A stretch of DNA of 64,000 nucleotides, taken from NCBI GenBank assembly GCA_022451485.1, contig JAKUQS010000015.1, positions 1 through 64,000 on the forward strand, read 5' to 3'. A program made the position numbers and the translations under genes. Origin of the DNA: Gammaproteobacteria bacterium. Its GTDB lineage: Bacteria; Pseudomonadota; Gammaproteobacteria; Arenicellales; UBA868. Position 1 is the stretch's first letter, and every line of letters starts with the position of its first letter. The notes under the pieces are model-generated. The model was given only the letters and a program-made list of their open reading frames with translations, had not been told where the DNA came from and made no database searches. This document shows, piece after piece, positions 27,791 to 38,676 of this stretch.

Positions 27791-28768
27791 ATGCCTGCGC
27801 AGCCCGCTGAATTTCATATCAGTAGCGAGGAGATTCGCGCTGCCGTCTATTACCCAAACCTAATCAAAGCCTTCGAGGCCATGCATAAAGAAGAAGCCGC
27901 TATTCTTGAAGACAGTCTGTTAACCCAACCCGGTACCGGTGAACATCCTACTCGCTTCATCGTACGCACCGCTTGGCAACGCGGCGTGGCACTCGGCACA
28001 AAAATGGGTTCTGTTTTTCCAGGCAATCGGAATTCTCACTTGCCGGTAGTCCAGGGCGGTTACGTTCTGTTCGATGGAACCAATGGCCTGCCCTTAGCCT
28101 CGATCGATGGAACAGAACTGACCTACCTAAAAACTGCCGCGGACTCGGGTTTGGGTTCCATGCAGTTGTCACGGCCCGACTGCCGACGATTACTCATGGT
28201 GGGAGCGGGTGGCCTTGCGCCGCATCTGGTACGGGCCCACCTCGCCGCCAGACCGTCGATCAATAGTGTGCGAATCTGGAATCGCAGCGCCGACCGACGA
28301 GACGCTCTGGTCCAAGTGCTCGCCGATGAAATCGACACCGAACCCGTTGATGACCTGGCACAAGCTGTCGCGGCCGCCGATATTGTCAGTTGCGCAACCA
28401 TGACCACCCTGCCGCTGATTCACGGTGCCTGGCTTCAGCCCGGCACCCATCTGGATCTGGTCGGCGCATTTACCCCTGACATGCGAGAAGCCGATGACGA
28501 AGCGGTCCGCCGCGCCCGAATCTTTGTGGATTCACGCCAAACCACAGTCGGGGAAATCGGCGAATTAATGATTCCCATTGCACACGGCGTGATTACCGAA
28601 AACGATGTCCTAGCCGATCACTACCAACTTTGTCATGGCACCGCCGGGCGCACAGCCAGCGATCAAATTACGCTATTTAAAAACGGCGGCGGTGGACACC
28701 TAGATCTCATGACCGCTCGACATGTGTTTGCGGTTTGCCGCGGCAACGGTCCACCAACGAGCCAGTAG
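27791..28768 (+). CDS. ornithine cyclodeaminase / mu-crystallin family protein
   Basis: This 325-aa protein has an NAD-binding motif VGAGGLAPHLVRAH (about residues 137-150). The upstream substrate region has KMGSVFPGN and the ASIDGTELTYLKTAADSGLG lysine-containing helix of the OCD family. Members make proline from ornithine or reduce or oxidise cyclic imines; EutC of ectoine breakdown is also in this family. GGAG lies eight bases before ATG. It is divergent from the M24 gene with 73 bp between starts. Its stop codon directly abuts the stop of the opposite-strand gene. Confidence 0.9.
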   Translation: MPAQPAEFHISSEEIRAAVYYPNLIKAFEAMHKEEAAILEDSLLTQPGTGEHPTRFIVRTAWQRGVALGTKMGSVFPGNRNSHLPVVQGGYVLFDGTNGLPLASIDGTELTYLKTAADSGLGSMQLSRPDCRRLLMVGAGGLAPHLVRAHLAARPSINSVRIWNRSADRRDALVQVLADEIDTEPVDDLAQAVAAADIVSCATMTTLPLIHGAWLQPGTHLDLVGAFTPDMREADDEAVRRARIFVDSRQTTVGEIGELMIPIAHGVITENDVLADHYQLCHGTAGRTASDQITLFKNGGGGHLDLMTARHVFAVCRGNGPPTSQ

Positions 28769-29104
28769 TCAAACGGTGTCCAGTAAACGATAAAACGCGG
28801 GTGCCCAGACTGCTGTCATCAGGGCCAGCAACACAAGTTCGATACGAACAATCGAGCCGAACCGTTGCCGCTCGATCGCAGGTTTATCGATGCGGGAAAC
28901 CAGACACATCAACACATCAAACAGTATGACAAAGAAAAAAATGGGGACTACCGCCGGCGCAATCAGTGTTGGTCCCATTTTCCAACCCGAGTAGTAGACA
29001 TCGCTACCAACCAATGGGGCCAATACGATGAGGACAAAGACGCTCACTACAAGCATCAGACGTAACGGACCCAATAGCCGTGCAATCAACAGCAACGCTT
29101 TCAT
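28769..29104 (-). CDS. small membrane protein, unknown function
   Basis: This 111-aa protein has three predicted membrane helices (about residues 13-33, 45-68 and 85-105) joined by a short basic loop SRIDKPAIERQRFG. I do not recognise a family with certainty; it resembles small conserved membrane proteins next to AsmA-type genes. ATG 29104 has GGA upstream. It starts 29 bp after the AsmA-like gene on the same strand, so they are probably co-transcribed. Confidence 0.7.
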   Translation of the reverse strand: MKALLLIARLLGPLRLMLVVSVFVLIVLAPLVGSDVYYSGWKMGPTLIAPAVVPIFFFVILFDVLMCLVSRIDKPAIERQRFGSIVRIELVLLALMTAVWAPAFYRLLDTV

Positions 29105-29133
29105 TACAGCATCCTACCCCGAAAAGACCCTAT

Positions 29134-32100
29134 TCAATTGACCATTGGTTTTAGACTGGATGTCGTACCACCAAGAAAAGTGTCAAAGCGATTTGCGGCG
29201 TTCTTGCAAACGTCCCCCTTATCCCCCAGTCGATCAAATAAACTCTTTGCCAGCACCGTCAACCCACTCGACAGCCAAGCAGCGCCCAGAGTCACACCTG
29301 TCTTTAGTATTGGCTCAGAAGCAGCCTTGACGACTGGCTTTGCTAGCGTGCCACCTAAACGATAATAAATCCCGGCCAGATCAACAGTAGAAACACCGAG
29401 CCCTTCTCTTGCCTTCGGCCGTATGGCAATTGCAATCTCCTCAGTTGCTAGATCAACGGTTCCGGCAGCCAACACCGTTACCTCTTTTGCTTTCAACGCC
29501 AAAGTATGGTCAGAAAAAGCCTTTCCATCGTCAATACGAAAACCGATCAGGCCGCATTCGATGTTGTACACCGGTGATGCAGCGGCAAATGGGTTAATCG
29601 TCCTCAGCACTGACATGAGCACCGATGTCGGCAAAAATATACGTGCCTTGCGAGGAATCTTCGCACCGTGAATGACCATGACCGCATAACCGTCAGCATG
29701 AGAGACCACTTCGCGTATTGAATTACCTTTGCCGGTCAGTTTCACTTCGATATCGACTTCACCAGTCAATGGCTGGATTACCTTGTTCTCTTTTAGCCAC
29801 CTAGCCACCTGTATACCCGAGAGTTGATAACTGTAATTAATGTCATAGGGCCGTTGCCTGGCGTCCAAACTTAGCGTTACCGTCATTTGAGCGCCTTGCA
29901 TGTCGGCTTGGATTCCATCGAGCACGAGTTTCCCGTCTTCAGCGATCGCGGTTAACTCAAGATCATTCATGTGATGCTCACCGACAACCGCAGTGTTGGC
30001 CCGGTAATCGAGGTGGATGTCGTTATCACTTATCCAGTCCAGCACTAGCTGCTGGTCGCTGAAAAATTTCTCGGGAGGTATCCCGGTGCTCTTGCGTGCC
30101 GCTAACGTTTGGAAATCTTTACGATCGAAATATTCTGAAGCCAGCTGTGCATTGATCCGGGGTTTTCGACCAGCATCACCCAACCCGACATACTCAATCG
30201 AACCATGAAAATCGCTGTTCCCAACGTCGAACTGCGCCGAATCGATGATGATTCCGACACCACTTCCCTTGACACTCCCAGCGAACCGGACGGGAGCGGA
30301 ATCAGGTAACGACATCGCAAACAGCCGCCCTAGCTTGGAAAAAGAATCGGTTTCCAACTCAATGTCCAACCGTTGATCATTTTTCCCCATGGCTAATAAA
30401 TGACCATCCAAAACAACTTTTACTCGATCACCACTGATTTCCAATCTGCCCTGGCTTGCTTCCCACTGATCAAATTCACCTTGCAACGACGCCCTGGCAG
30501 TCACCGGTCCAGACAGCTTCACCGCAGGCGTGAAAAAATCCACCAGCTGCGCGGGGTCATCCGCCACAATACGCAGTTCAAGTTCATACGCGGCTGTTGC
30601 CTGCAGGCTCTCCATCTTTGAACGTATCTGTGCGGTCCACTCCTCGCCGCTCACTTGCCCATAGATTGCCAACGGACGTCGCCTGTCACCGCTGTCAGCG
30701 ATATTGAGGTTCACTCGAACTGCATCGGCTCCGTCGCTTCGCCCTGACTCACCAGGACCCCAGCTCGACAAATCATCCACCTGGACTGCCAGCGCCACTG
30801 CGCCGCCAGTCCAGTGCTGAGTGTCCGGCAACGTCCCCGCAAAAGTGCCGTGTAAACCAAGTCCACGAATCTCCCCCTCGGCTTGATTGATGGAGATCAC
30901 CCTATCGTTTGTCGTTACCTGTGCTTGTACGCTCGCTTTAAGTCCTGGCAATACACCCGGCAACACACCGATCACATTCGAAAAATAATCCAGGTCAGGG
31001 ACCTGCGCTTTGATATTCAACTGACTCGCGACTTTTGGCCATAGACTCGACACTTGGCCGTGCACCGTGGCATCGAAAACCTCTGAGATTGCTTTCACCT
31101 CCAGGTCATCAATGCGTGGTGCCTTGACCGAACCTAACAACCGCCCATGCGCAACCACATCGATCTTCTCCTCAAAGGGTATACCCAAAGCACTTAATAC
31201 CGAAGCACCATGCAATTCGGCATCGAGGGTGATGGCCAACTGCGTATCGTCCTGCGGATCCTCGCGTAGCAACTTTCCCCCACCGTCAACGCGCCAACCA
31301 TCCCCTACCCCATGAATGACGAGATCATTCACGGAGAATCCCCTCTCGTGAATATTCAGGCGACCTGTTGCCTGGCCCTTACCCGACAATGGAAAAGAAT
31401 AACCCAGTGCATCCAACACGGGCCTAACGGCGCGAGTGGTTGCCGAAAACTTAACCTCACCTTCGGTCACCGACCCGTCCCATCGATGAGCCACCTGACC
31501 CTCAGCCTTGAGGTTGAACAATTCACCCGTTACAGAAAAAAGCGCTTCCGACAAAGCAATAGCCTGCGGATTGACCGTAACCATCGATTGCAAGGCGGCC
31601 GGACCGGCAAGATGCTCCGATAGGTCTTCGTGACCGGGGAACTGGCCGATGTCCTGGGTGCTCGCCATCACCTCCAGTACCGCCGACCAGTCACGCTCCT
31701 CGCCTTTGAAAAAGATATCTCCCTGGAGTGTCCCACGGACCTGTGATAACTGGACTTCAAGCTCATTGATTTCTAAGCGCGGACCCGCACGCAATGGCCC
31801 GGTTAACTGACCTTTCAAACTGGCCGAGCCCGCCAACTGCGTACGCATCGACGCGGAGGGTACCCATTCAAACCACGCAAGCAGTTGCTCGAAGGCTGGG
31901 GTTTTCGATTCCACCGCCAGATCCATTTTGTTGTGTCCAACCACACCGTTGATCGTCGTCGTGGTCGCGGCTGCCCCGATACTAAGATCGACAACGGCAA
32001 GGGAATCATTGTCGCCGTCCATGCGCCACCCCACAGAACCCGATGCCGTAACACGCTCCCCGCTTACGCTGCCGATCAGTTTTACCTCACCGCGTGTTGC

Positions 32101-32592
32101 CTCGGGCGGCCATGACATTAATCCTTGTGAAATCAGCAAGGAGGGTTGTCCCCGCCCCGGCAAAACGATCGTGGTTGAATAAAGTTCGATCTGCCGAACA
32201 GGTAGGAAACTTAATCCGATAAAATGACCTTTTGCTGGGACATTAAGGGTTGCCTCACTCAGACGAACTGAGGAAAACTCAAGTTTTCCTTCCAACAATC
32301 GCGGCCAATCTAATCGCAACTCACCATGACCTATCTTGGCCAATTCAAAACCCGCATTGGTGAACGAAGTTCCAACGATCAGATCACGCACCACAACATG
32401 AGGGCTGGGGAAAAGCGCAATATCCAGCCCGCGTTCGATACTGACCGGTCGAGCGAGCACATCAGACAACCTGTTTGCCATCCACGAGCGCTGCGCGTTC
32501 CAATCAATGAAATGGACCGCAACCAGTAGAGCAATAAAAATCGCCACAAAGGAGCCGACAAACATGCCTAAAACGACGAGAATGCGGGCCAA
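29134..32592 (-). CDS. AsmA-family inner-membrane-anchored protein
   Basis: This 1152-aa protein has one N-terminal membrane helix (residues 5-27) followed by a very long beta-rich periplasmic region. The N-terminal RPVSIERGLDIALFPSPHVVVRDL is typical of the AsmA start. The C-terminal part (IQADMQGAQMTVTLSLDARQRP through IRPKAREGLGVS) matches the AsmA C-terminal domain. AsmA-like proteins form grooves thought to carry lipids between the two membranes or help outer-membrane assembly. The start is TTG 32592, supported by CGGAG seven bases upstream; a stop lies two codons further back, so only the internal ATG at codon 10 competes. It is divergent from ttcA. Confidence 0.87.
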   Translation of the reverse strand: MARILVVLGMFVGSFVAIFIALLVAVHFIDWNAQRSWMANRLSDVLARPVSIERGLDIALFPSPHVVVRDLIVGTSFTNAGFELAKIGHGELRLDWPRLLEGKLEFSSVRLSEATLNVPAKGHFIGLSFLPVRQIELYSTTIVLPGRGQPSLLISQGLMSWPPEATRGEVKLIGSVSGERVTASGSVGWRMDGDNDSLAVVDLSIGAAATTTTINGVVGHNKMDLAVESKTPAFEQLLAWFEWVPSASMRTQLAGSASLKGQLTGPLRAGPRLEINELEVQLSQVRGTLQGDIFFKGEERDWSAVLEVMASTQDIGQFPGHEDLSEHLAGPAALQSMVTVNPQAIALSEALFSVTGELFNLKAEGQVAHRWDGSVTEGEVKFSATTRAVRPVLDALGYSFPLSGKGQATGRLNIHERGFSVNDLVIHGVGDGWRVDGGGKLLREDPQDDTQLAITLDAELHGASVLSALGIPFEEKIDVVAHGRLLGSVKAPRIDDLEVKAISEVFDATVHGQVSSLWPKVASQLNIKAQVPDLDYFSNVIGVLPGVLPGLKASVQAQVTTNDRVISINQAEGEIRGLGLHGTFAGTLPDTQHWTGGAVALAVQVDDLSSWGPGESGRSDGADAVRVNLNIADSGDRRRPLAIYGQVSGEEWTAQIRSKMESLQATAAYELELRIVADDPAQLVDFFTPAVKLSGPVTARASLQGEFDQWEASQGRLEISGDRVKVVLDGHLLAMGKNDQRLDIELETDSFSKLGRLFAMSLPDSAPVRFAGSVKGSGVGIIIDSAQFDVGNSDFHGSIEYVGLGDAGRKPRINAQLASEYFDRKDFQTLAARKSTGIPPEKFFSDQQLVLDWISDNDIHLDYRANTAVVGEHHMNDLELTAIAEDGKLVLDGIQADMQGAQMTVTLSLDARQRPYDINYSYQLSGIQVARWLKENKVIQPLTGEVDIEVKLTGKGNSIREVVSHADGYAVMVIHGAKIPRKARIFLPTSVLMSVLRTINPFAAASPVYNIECGLIGFRIDDGKAFSDHTLALKAKEVTVLAAGTVDLATEEIAIAIRPKAREGLGVSTVDLAGIYYRLGGTLAKPVVKAASEPILKTGVTLGAAWLSSGLTVLAKSLFDRLGDKGDVCKNAANRFDTFLGGTTSSLKPMVN

Positions 32593-32653
32593 TGATCAAC
32601 TCCGGTTAAAGTAGGGCAACCAGCAAGGAAACGGCAGCTCCAATAACCCACTC

Positions 32654-33565
32654 ATGACGAACAATTTAGCGTTTGATGTTACCCGTGGCAATGATCTCCA
32701 GTTACCCGCACCCGCCAGGCCAACAAAACCGGACCGCACACCTCATAAACTGGAAAAACGGCTACGTCGGAACGTGGGCCGCGCTATCGAGGACTACAAC
32801 CTGATTGAAGAAGGTGACCGGATCATGGTCTGTGTTTCTGGCGGCAAGGATTCCTTTACCCTGCTTGATATCCTAATGCGTCTTCGCTCACGTGCGCCCG
32901 TCAGTTTTGATCTACTCGCAGTCAATCTAGACCAGAACCAACCTGGATTTCCCACTGACAAACTGGAAACCTATCTTGCGACCACTGGCATCGACTACAG
33001 GATCGTCAGTCGTGACACCTATAGCGTCGTAAAACGCGTGATCCCTGAAGGCAAGACCATGTGCGGTCTGTGCTCACGCCTACGTCGCGGTGCTCTATAC
33101 GACATCGCTAGCCAAGAAGGCGTGACCAAGATTGCCTTGGGGCACCATCTGGATGACATCGTAGAGACTTTATTTCTGAATATGTTTTACGGCGCGAAAC
33201 TCAAAGCCATGCCGCCTAAACTGCTCAATGACAGCGGCAAGCATATTGTGATCCGCCCCCTCGCCTACTGCCGTGAACATGACATTTCACGCTATGCACA
33301 AGCCCAGCAATTTCCTTTGATTCCATGTGACCTATGCGGATCGCAATCAAACCTTGAACGTCAAGTCATCAAGCAAATGCTGCTTAATTGGGAAAAAGAT
33401 CATCCCGGTCGAACGGCCAACATTTTCCGGAGCCTTACCAGCATCGCCCCGAGTCAACTGGCTGACCGCGAACTTTTCGACTTCGTTGGCCTCGGCGCTG
33501 CTGCGATACCGCAACCCCAATGGCTACCTGAGGGCGCTAACCAACAGCGTGCAAGCAAATGCTGA
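32654..33565 (+). CDS. ttcA: tRNA 2-thiocytidine(32) synthetase
   Basis: This 303-aa cytoplasmic enzyme adds sulfur to cytidine 32 of certain tRNAs using an iron-sulfur cluster and ATP. The PP-loop SGGKDS is at residues 62-67. Cluster cysteines are C137/C140 (MCGLC) and C225 (PCDLCG), as in the family. Length is normal. It overlaps apeB by seven bases, so the two genes are translationally linked. It is divergent from the AsmA-like gene. Confidence 0.96.
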   Translation: MTNNLAFDVTRGNDLQLPAPARPTKPDRTPHKLEKRLRRNVGRAIEDYNLIEEGDRIMVCVSGGKDSFTLLDILMRLRSRAPVSFDLLAVNLDQNQPGFPTDKLETYLATTGIDYRIVSRDTYSVVKRVIPEGKTMCGLCSRLRRGALYDIASQEGVTKIALGHHLDDIVETLFLNMFYGAKLKAMPPKLLNDSGKHIVIRPLAYCREHDISRYAQAQQFPLIPCDLCGSQSNLERQVIKQMLLNWEKDHPGRTANIFRSLTSIAPSQLADRELFDFVGLGAAAIPQPQWLPEGANQQRASKC

Positions 33566-34872
33566 GTCAAACAGAATCCTTTAACCAGGAGCTCATGGCG
33601 TTCCTAGAGAAATCACCGTCGCCCCACCACGCGGTGTCGAACCTCGCCGCTATGCTATCGGAAGCCGGGTTTCACCCGCTTGAGCTTGAGTCTACCTGGC
33701 AACTTTCCCCAAACGAAGCAGCGTTCGTCACCCTCAACGATACGTCACTAATCGCATTTCGCGTGGGATCCGGGACCCTGCAGGAGCAAGGAATCAGGAT
33801 GATGGGTGCACACACCGATAGCCCTTGTCTGAAGATCAAGCCAGTCCCCGAACGTTATCAACACGGCTGCCTTCAACTCAGCACTGAAATCTATGGCGGC
33901 GCACTACTTGCCCCGTGGTTCGACCGTGATCTGTCCCTTGCCGGGCGAGTGACCGGCCGGCTGGCCGATGGCACTCTGCGTAGTGGGCTGGTTGACTTCG
34001 TGCGACCTGTCGCGACCGTGCCAAACCTTGCAATTCATATGAATCGGGAGGCAAACCGCAACCGTACCATCAATCCTCAGGAGGAAATGGTCCTCATGCT
34101 GGCAACTGACGGCCCGGAAACAACCCTCCGGGATTTGCTCCTCAAACAGGTGCAACAAGAATATCTCGACGTGCCTTGGGCTGAGATCCTTGACTTCGAG
34201 TTATGTTGTTACGATCAACAGGCACCATCGCTTGTCGGTTTAAACGAGGATTTCATTGCCGCGGCACGATTGGACAACCTACTGAGTTGTTTTGCCGGCG
34301 CGAAAGCTTTGGTCAGCGGTGTCGGTAATGAACCGACCAGTTTGCTGGCCTGCTATGACCACGAAGAAGTAGGCAGTCTGTCCGCTGGCGGCGCCCAGGG
34401 GCCATTTTTGAATGCGGTATTGAAGCGACTCGCGGGGCCTAATCAAGACCTCACCGGCATCACCCAACGATCCATGCTGATTTCAGTCGACAACGCTCAT
34501 GCAGTCCACCCCAATTACGCTGACAAACACGATGCCGAGCATAGACCGCACCTTAACGGTGGCCCGGTCATCAAGATCAACGCCAATCAGCGCTATGCGA
34601 CTAACAGCGAGACAGCGGCTGTCTTTCGAACACTTTGCAGTGAAGCTGATATACCCGTACAGACCATTGCGGTTCGCAGCGACATGAGTTGCGGTACAAC
34701 GATTGGACCGATCACAGCCGCCGAACTCGGTATCCGCACAGTAGATGTCGGTGTTCCCCAACTGGCGATGCATTCACCTCGGGAGCTAACGGGTAGTAAA
34801 GATCCGGTGCGTCTTTACCGCGTGCTGCAGGCGTTTCTTAGCAAAACATCACCCCTGATCTCGCGACCCTAA
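33559..34872 (+). CDS. apeB: M18-family aminopeptidase
   Basis: This 437-aa cytoplasmic zinc aminopeptidase prefers acidic or neutral N-terminal residues. Metal-binding pieces are [14 protein letters not shown] (His and Asp), CYDHEEVGS (Glu-Glu), AARLDNL (Asp) and, near the end, [11 protein letters not shown] (His). These match the M18 family represented by yeast aminopeptidase I and Pseudomonas ApeB. It begins inside the last codons of ttcA. Its stop is followed by a 37-bp gap to the convergent cytochrome gene, containing the palindrome AGGGGCCCCT without a T-run. Confidence 0.95.
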   Translation: MLSQTESFNQELMAFLEKSPSPHHAVSNLAAMLSEAGFHPLELESTWQLSPNEAAFVTLNDTSLIAFRVGSGTLQEQGIRMMGAHTDSPCLKIKPVPERYQHGCLQLSTEIYGGALLAPWFDRDLSLAGRVTGRLADGTLRSGLVDFVRPVATVPNLAIHMNREANRNRTINPQEEMVLMLATDGPETTLRDLLLKQVQQEYLDVPWAEILDFELCCYDQQAPSLVGLNEDFIAAARLDNLLSCFAGAKALVSGVGNEPTSLLACYDHEEVGSLSAGGAQGPFLNAVLKRLAGPNQDLTGITQRSMLISVDNAHAVHPNYADKHDAEHRPHLNGGPVIKINANQRYATNSETAAVFRTLCSEADIPVQTIAVRSDMSCGTTIGPITAAELGIRTVDVGVPQLAMHSPRELTGSKDPVRLYRVLQAFLSKTSPLISRP

Positions 34873-34909
34873 TTTCGATCCGCAATTGGCCCGATCCGCC
34901 GAGGGGCCC

Positions 34910-35227
34910 CTATTTAGACGCCTCGATCATAAAGTCAGTCGCTGCCTTAACTTCCTCATCGCTCAGGTGAGTAAACCCCCCCTTCGCTGGCATGACACCA
35001 GCCGTCCCCTGGAAACCCTTCAGAGCGTGCTCGTACATAATTTTTTTTCCCTGGGCGATACGATGCGCCCATGCCTCCTTGTCTCCAACCCGCGGTGCAC
35101 CAGCGATACCCGCCCCATGGCAAGCAACACAGCCGCTGTTGTAAATTGTCTCGCCATCAGCCATAGCCGTGCTGGCAAACAAACCAGCGACACATAAGAC
35201 AACAACAGGCATCACAGGTAAACGCAT
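34910..35227 (-). CDS. cytochrome c5-type class I c-type cytochrome
   Basis: This 105-aa periplasmic electron carrier has a signal peptide (residues 1-22, cleavage at AMA-DG). The single heme site is CVACH (33-37) and the axial Met79 is in GVMPAKGG. The compact size and motif spacing match cytochrome c5, which donates electrons to terminal oxidases. ATG 35227 is chosen over the longer frame because AAGGAG is nine bases upstream and the signal peptide then starts correctly. A promoter candidate lies 37 bp upstream. Confidence 0.92.
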   Translation of the reverse strand: MRLPVMPVVVLCVAGLFASTAMADGETIYNSGCVACHGAGIAGAPRVGDKEAWAHRIAQGKKIMYEHALKGFQGTAGVMPAKGGFTHLSDEEVKAATDFMIEASK

Positions 35228-35263
35228 GGCCCTTAGCTCCTTGAATAGTACGGTAGGCGGATT

Positions 35264-35269
35264 ATTATA
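35264..35269 (-). promoter_or_regulatory. candidate -10 box upstream of cytochrome c5
   Basis: On the minus strand the sequence reads TATAAT, a perfect -10 consensus, preceded by TGAC. The spacing would give a 5' leader of about 30 bases before ATG 35227. The matching -35 (TGCCAG, 17 bases upstream) is poor. It is a candidate only. Confidence 0.4.
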
Positions 35270-35423
35270 GTCAGCCCACACTTTGGCTGGCAGTGATCCT
35301 AATCACACTCACGTGCATGAATTGTATATTGGTTAGCCGCCAGTCTGCCGTGAAACCAGGCAATAGGTCAATCACCACCTCTAAACAGCGGGCGACGAAT
35401 CCTCTAGTGTGGAAAACCAGTTC

Positions 35424-36164
35424 TCACGAATCGTAAAACAAGTGCTTGCCAATACGGGCGACTCGCTTCATTTGGGTAGACCACTCAGGGGCCACGTAAC
35501 GCGCATGAAAATGAGTTGCGCTGACTACCGGCAGCTTGACCTTATTGTGATAAACCTGGTTTGCCAGTTTCATCGCGAAACGCCAGGCCCGATCATTTCT
35601 AGGACGGTGCCAAACTGATTGTTGGGTCCAACTGAACTGCCGTGACTGCCAGACCACGCCACAGATGCTGTCCGGATAATGAGGACTGCGCTTGCGATTT
35701 AAGGTCACCGCCGCAACAGCAAGTTGCCCTCGGCGAGATTCGCCACGCGCTTCAAAATAGATATTCATAGCCAAACAGCGAAGTTCATGATGGCGGCGTG
35801 CGTGGCGCGAAGACATCGAAGCACCGACTTCGCGTACCGACGAGCGTGTGCCCTGGGCTAGTAACCAGGAACCGGTGGCCTCTACGCCCCGCAGACGAGT
35901 ATCTGTCTGACTGGCTGGAGACAGCCCCTGTGGCCATTCCTCAGCCAGCGTCAATGGTAAGACAGTGCTCGTGCGGGGCACAGGAATCAGGGCCTCGGCC
36001 GCTCGAACTGGCTGGGGTTCTCCTAATCCCGGCCCAGATAGTATGGCCACAGCCGCGCCAGACGTCAGCCCGCCTTGTGGGGTGACGTTGAGGTAGAAGG
36101 CGCCGATCAGCACTGTCGCAATACAGAGCGCCAGCCCTCCACTCATTTGGGGAACACGCTTCAC
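35424..36164 (-). CDS. SleB/CwlJ-type cell wall hydrolase
   Basis: This 246-aa exported protein has a signal anchor near residues 10-26 and a low-complexity linker to about 115. The C-terminal hydrolase_2 (SleB) domain has LAMNIYFEARGESRRGQLAVAAV with the catalytic Glu, then SICGVVWQSRQFSWT and VVSATHFHA. These enzymes cut peptidoglycan; in non-spore-formers they act in wall turnover. The start is GTG 36164; ATG 36146 is an alternative and neither has a strong ribosome site. Confidence 0.87.
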   Translation of the reverse strand: MKRVPQMSGGLALCIATVLIGAFYLNVTPQGGLTSGAAVAILSGPGLGEPQPVRAAEALIPVPRTSTVLPLTLAEEWPQGLSPASQTDTRLRGVEATGSWLLAQGTRSSVREVGASMSSRHARRHHELRCLAMNIYFEARGESRRGQLAVAAVTLNRKRSPHYPDSICGVVWQSRQFSWTQQSVWHRPRNDRAWRFAMKLANQVYHNKVKLPVVSATHFHARYVAPEWSTQMKRVARIGKHLFYDS

Positions 36165-36519
36165 TCTCAGACTGCCGCCCTAGGCGGACAAGCCCTCCAT
36201 TGGTATCCATCAAAACGCCGGCTTGTTCAGTCACCACACAATATGACCAAGGTGGCCTACCGCTGCGACAACCGCCAAACTCTATAATTCTTAGCCTATC
36301 TTACGACGGCCAATTGTTGACTGTCTATACACCTTGCACCATGCAAACTGTATTCAACGTCGGCTTTAGTTATCTCACGAGCCCACTAAACGCCAATCCG
36401 TTGCTTCTCATATATCAACTAACAGGATAAGTGGGTCGATCGGTTAGGTCAATCATCTTAAGAAATTATAATTAATTTACTTTAATTCAAATATAGGTAT
36501 ATACTGATATTGGTATATT
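36165..36519. other. intergenic region with an AT-rich patch (about 36455-36535)
   Basis: These 355 bases separate the SleB-like gene from prfC. I find no convincing gene; a 76-codon plus-strand frame has no motif. From about 36455 to the prfC stop the sequence is strikingly AT-rich against its GC-rich surroundings. It contains two direct copies of GGTATAT (36496-36502 and 36512-36518). It may act as a terminator region for prfC or a promoter-proximal element, but no T-tailed hairpin is visible. Confidence 0.5.
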
Positions 36520-38100
<1,581 letters not shown>

Positions 38101-38148
38101 AAACCAAACGGGGCAGTGGAAGCAGCGAATTATAGCGAAAGGGATAAA

Positions 38149-38655
38149 TCAATCTGGCGCGACCCACTCGTATAACTTCGGGTCAACTCGTGGCGGCAGA
38201 TACCGGCGCCGGAGAACTCGAACCACTTGAGTAGGGCGTGCAGAAAAAAGTTCAATCTCGTGCGTCGCGTCATCCAGATCGGTTTCGAGCACCTCCGGGT
38301 CTTCGCCAGCCTCAACGCGAGCTATCGCATCTTCCATGCCGGCATCCATTTTAAGACCGCTAGTGGCTAACAACTTACGCATCGCACTAGCCACTTGGCG
38401 TGGGTCATTGTCAACGTTGTCGAGGTCTCCTGCCATCGACATCAGCGCTGATTCCAAACGATCCTCATCAATACCAACCATTTCATCGCGGTTCTGCGAT
38501 GATCGGTTGTTTGATACAGAAAACAGCGATACCTGGCGCTCGAGGGCTAAACAAGTACAGTGAGGGCAAAGTGGCTTAGCATCCGTATTGACCTGCCGCG
38601 AGAAAAAACTGTATATCGCGTGACAGTCTGGGCAATAAAATTCGTATATCGGCAT
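38149..38655 (-). CDS. FmdB-type zinc-ribbon protein
   Basis: This 168-aa protein starts with MPIYEFYCPDC and has CxxC pairs at C8/C11 and C30/C33, forming the FmdB/CxxC zinc ribbon. The rest (about residues 60-125) is acidic and helical, with no further motif, and the tail is basic (VVRVLRRRYLPP). The family is annotated as regulatory but its function is not established. It lies between rimO (21 bp) and prfC (48 bp) on the same strand, suggesting co-transcription with translation genes. Confidence 0.8.
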   Translation of the reverse strand: MPIYEFYCPDCHAIYSFFSRQVNTDAKPLCPHCTCLALERQVSLFSVSNNRSSQNRDEMVGIDEDRLESALMSMAGDLDNVDNDPRQVASAMRKLLATSGLKMDAGMEDAIARVEAGEDPEVLETDLDDATHEIELFSARPTQVVRVLRRRYLPPRVDPKLYEWVAPD

Positions 38656-38676
38656 CAGGCTCTGGAGACAACACGG

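Noticed and set aside
26563-28768. Complete ectoine degradation cluster
   Set aside because: Only a DoeA-like and an EutC-like family member are present; DoeB, EutB and transport genes are missing, so the assignment is not supported.
34901-34910. Palindrome AGGGGCCCCT between apeB and the cytochrome gene as a terminator
   Set aside because: A palindrome with no loop and no following T-run on either strand does not meet terminator criteria.
36200-36430. A 76-codon plus-strand frame in the prfC-SleB intergenic region
   Set aside because: No ribosome site, no motif and biased composition near an AT-rich region.
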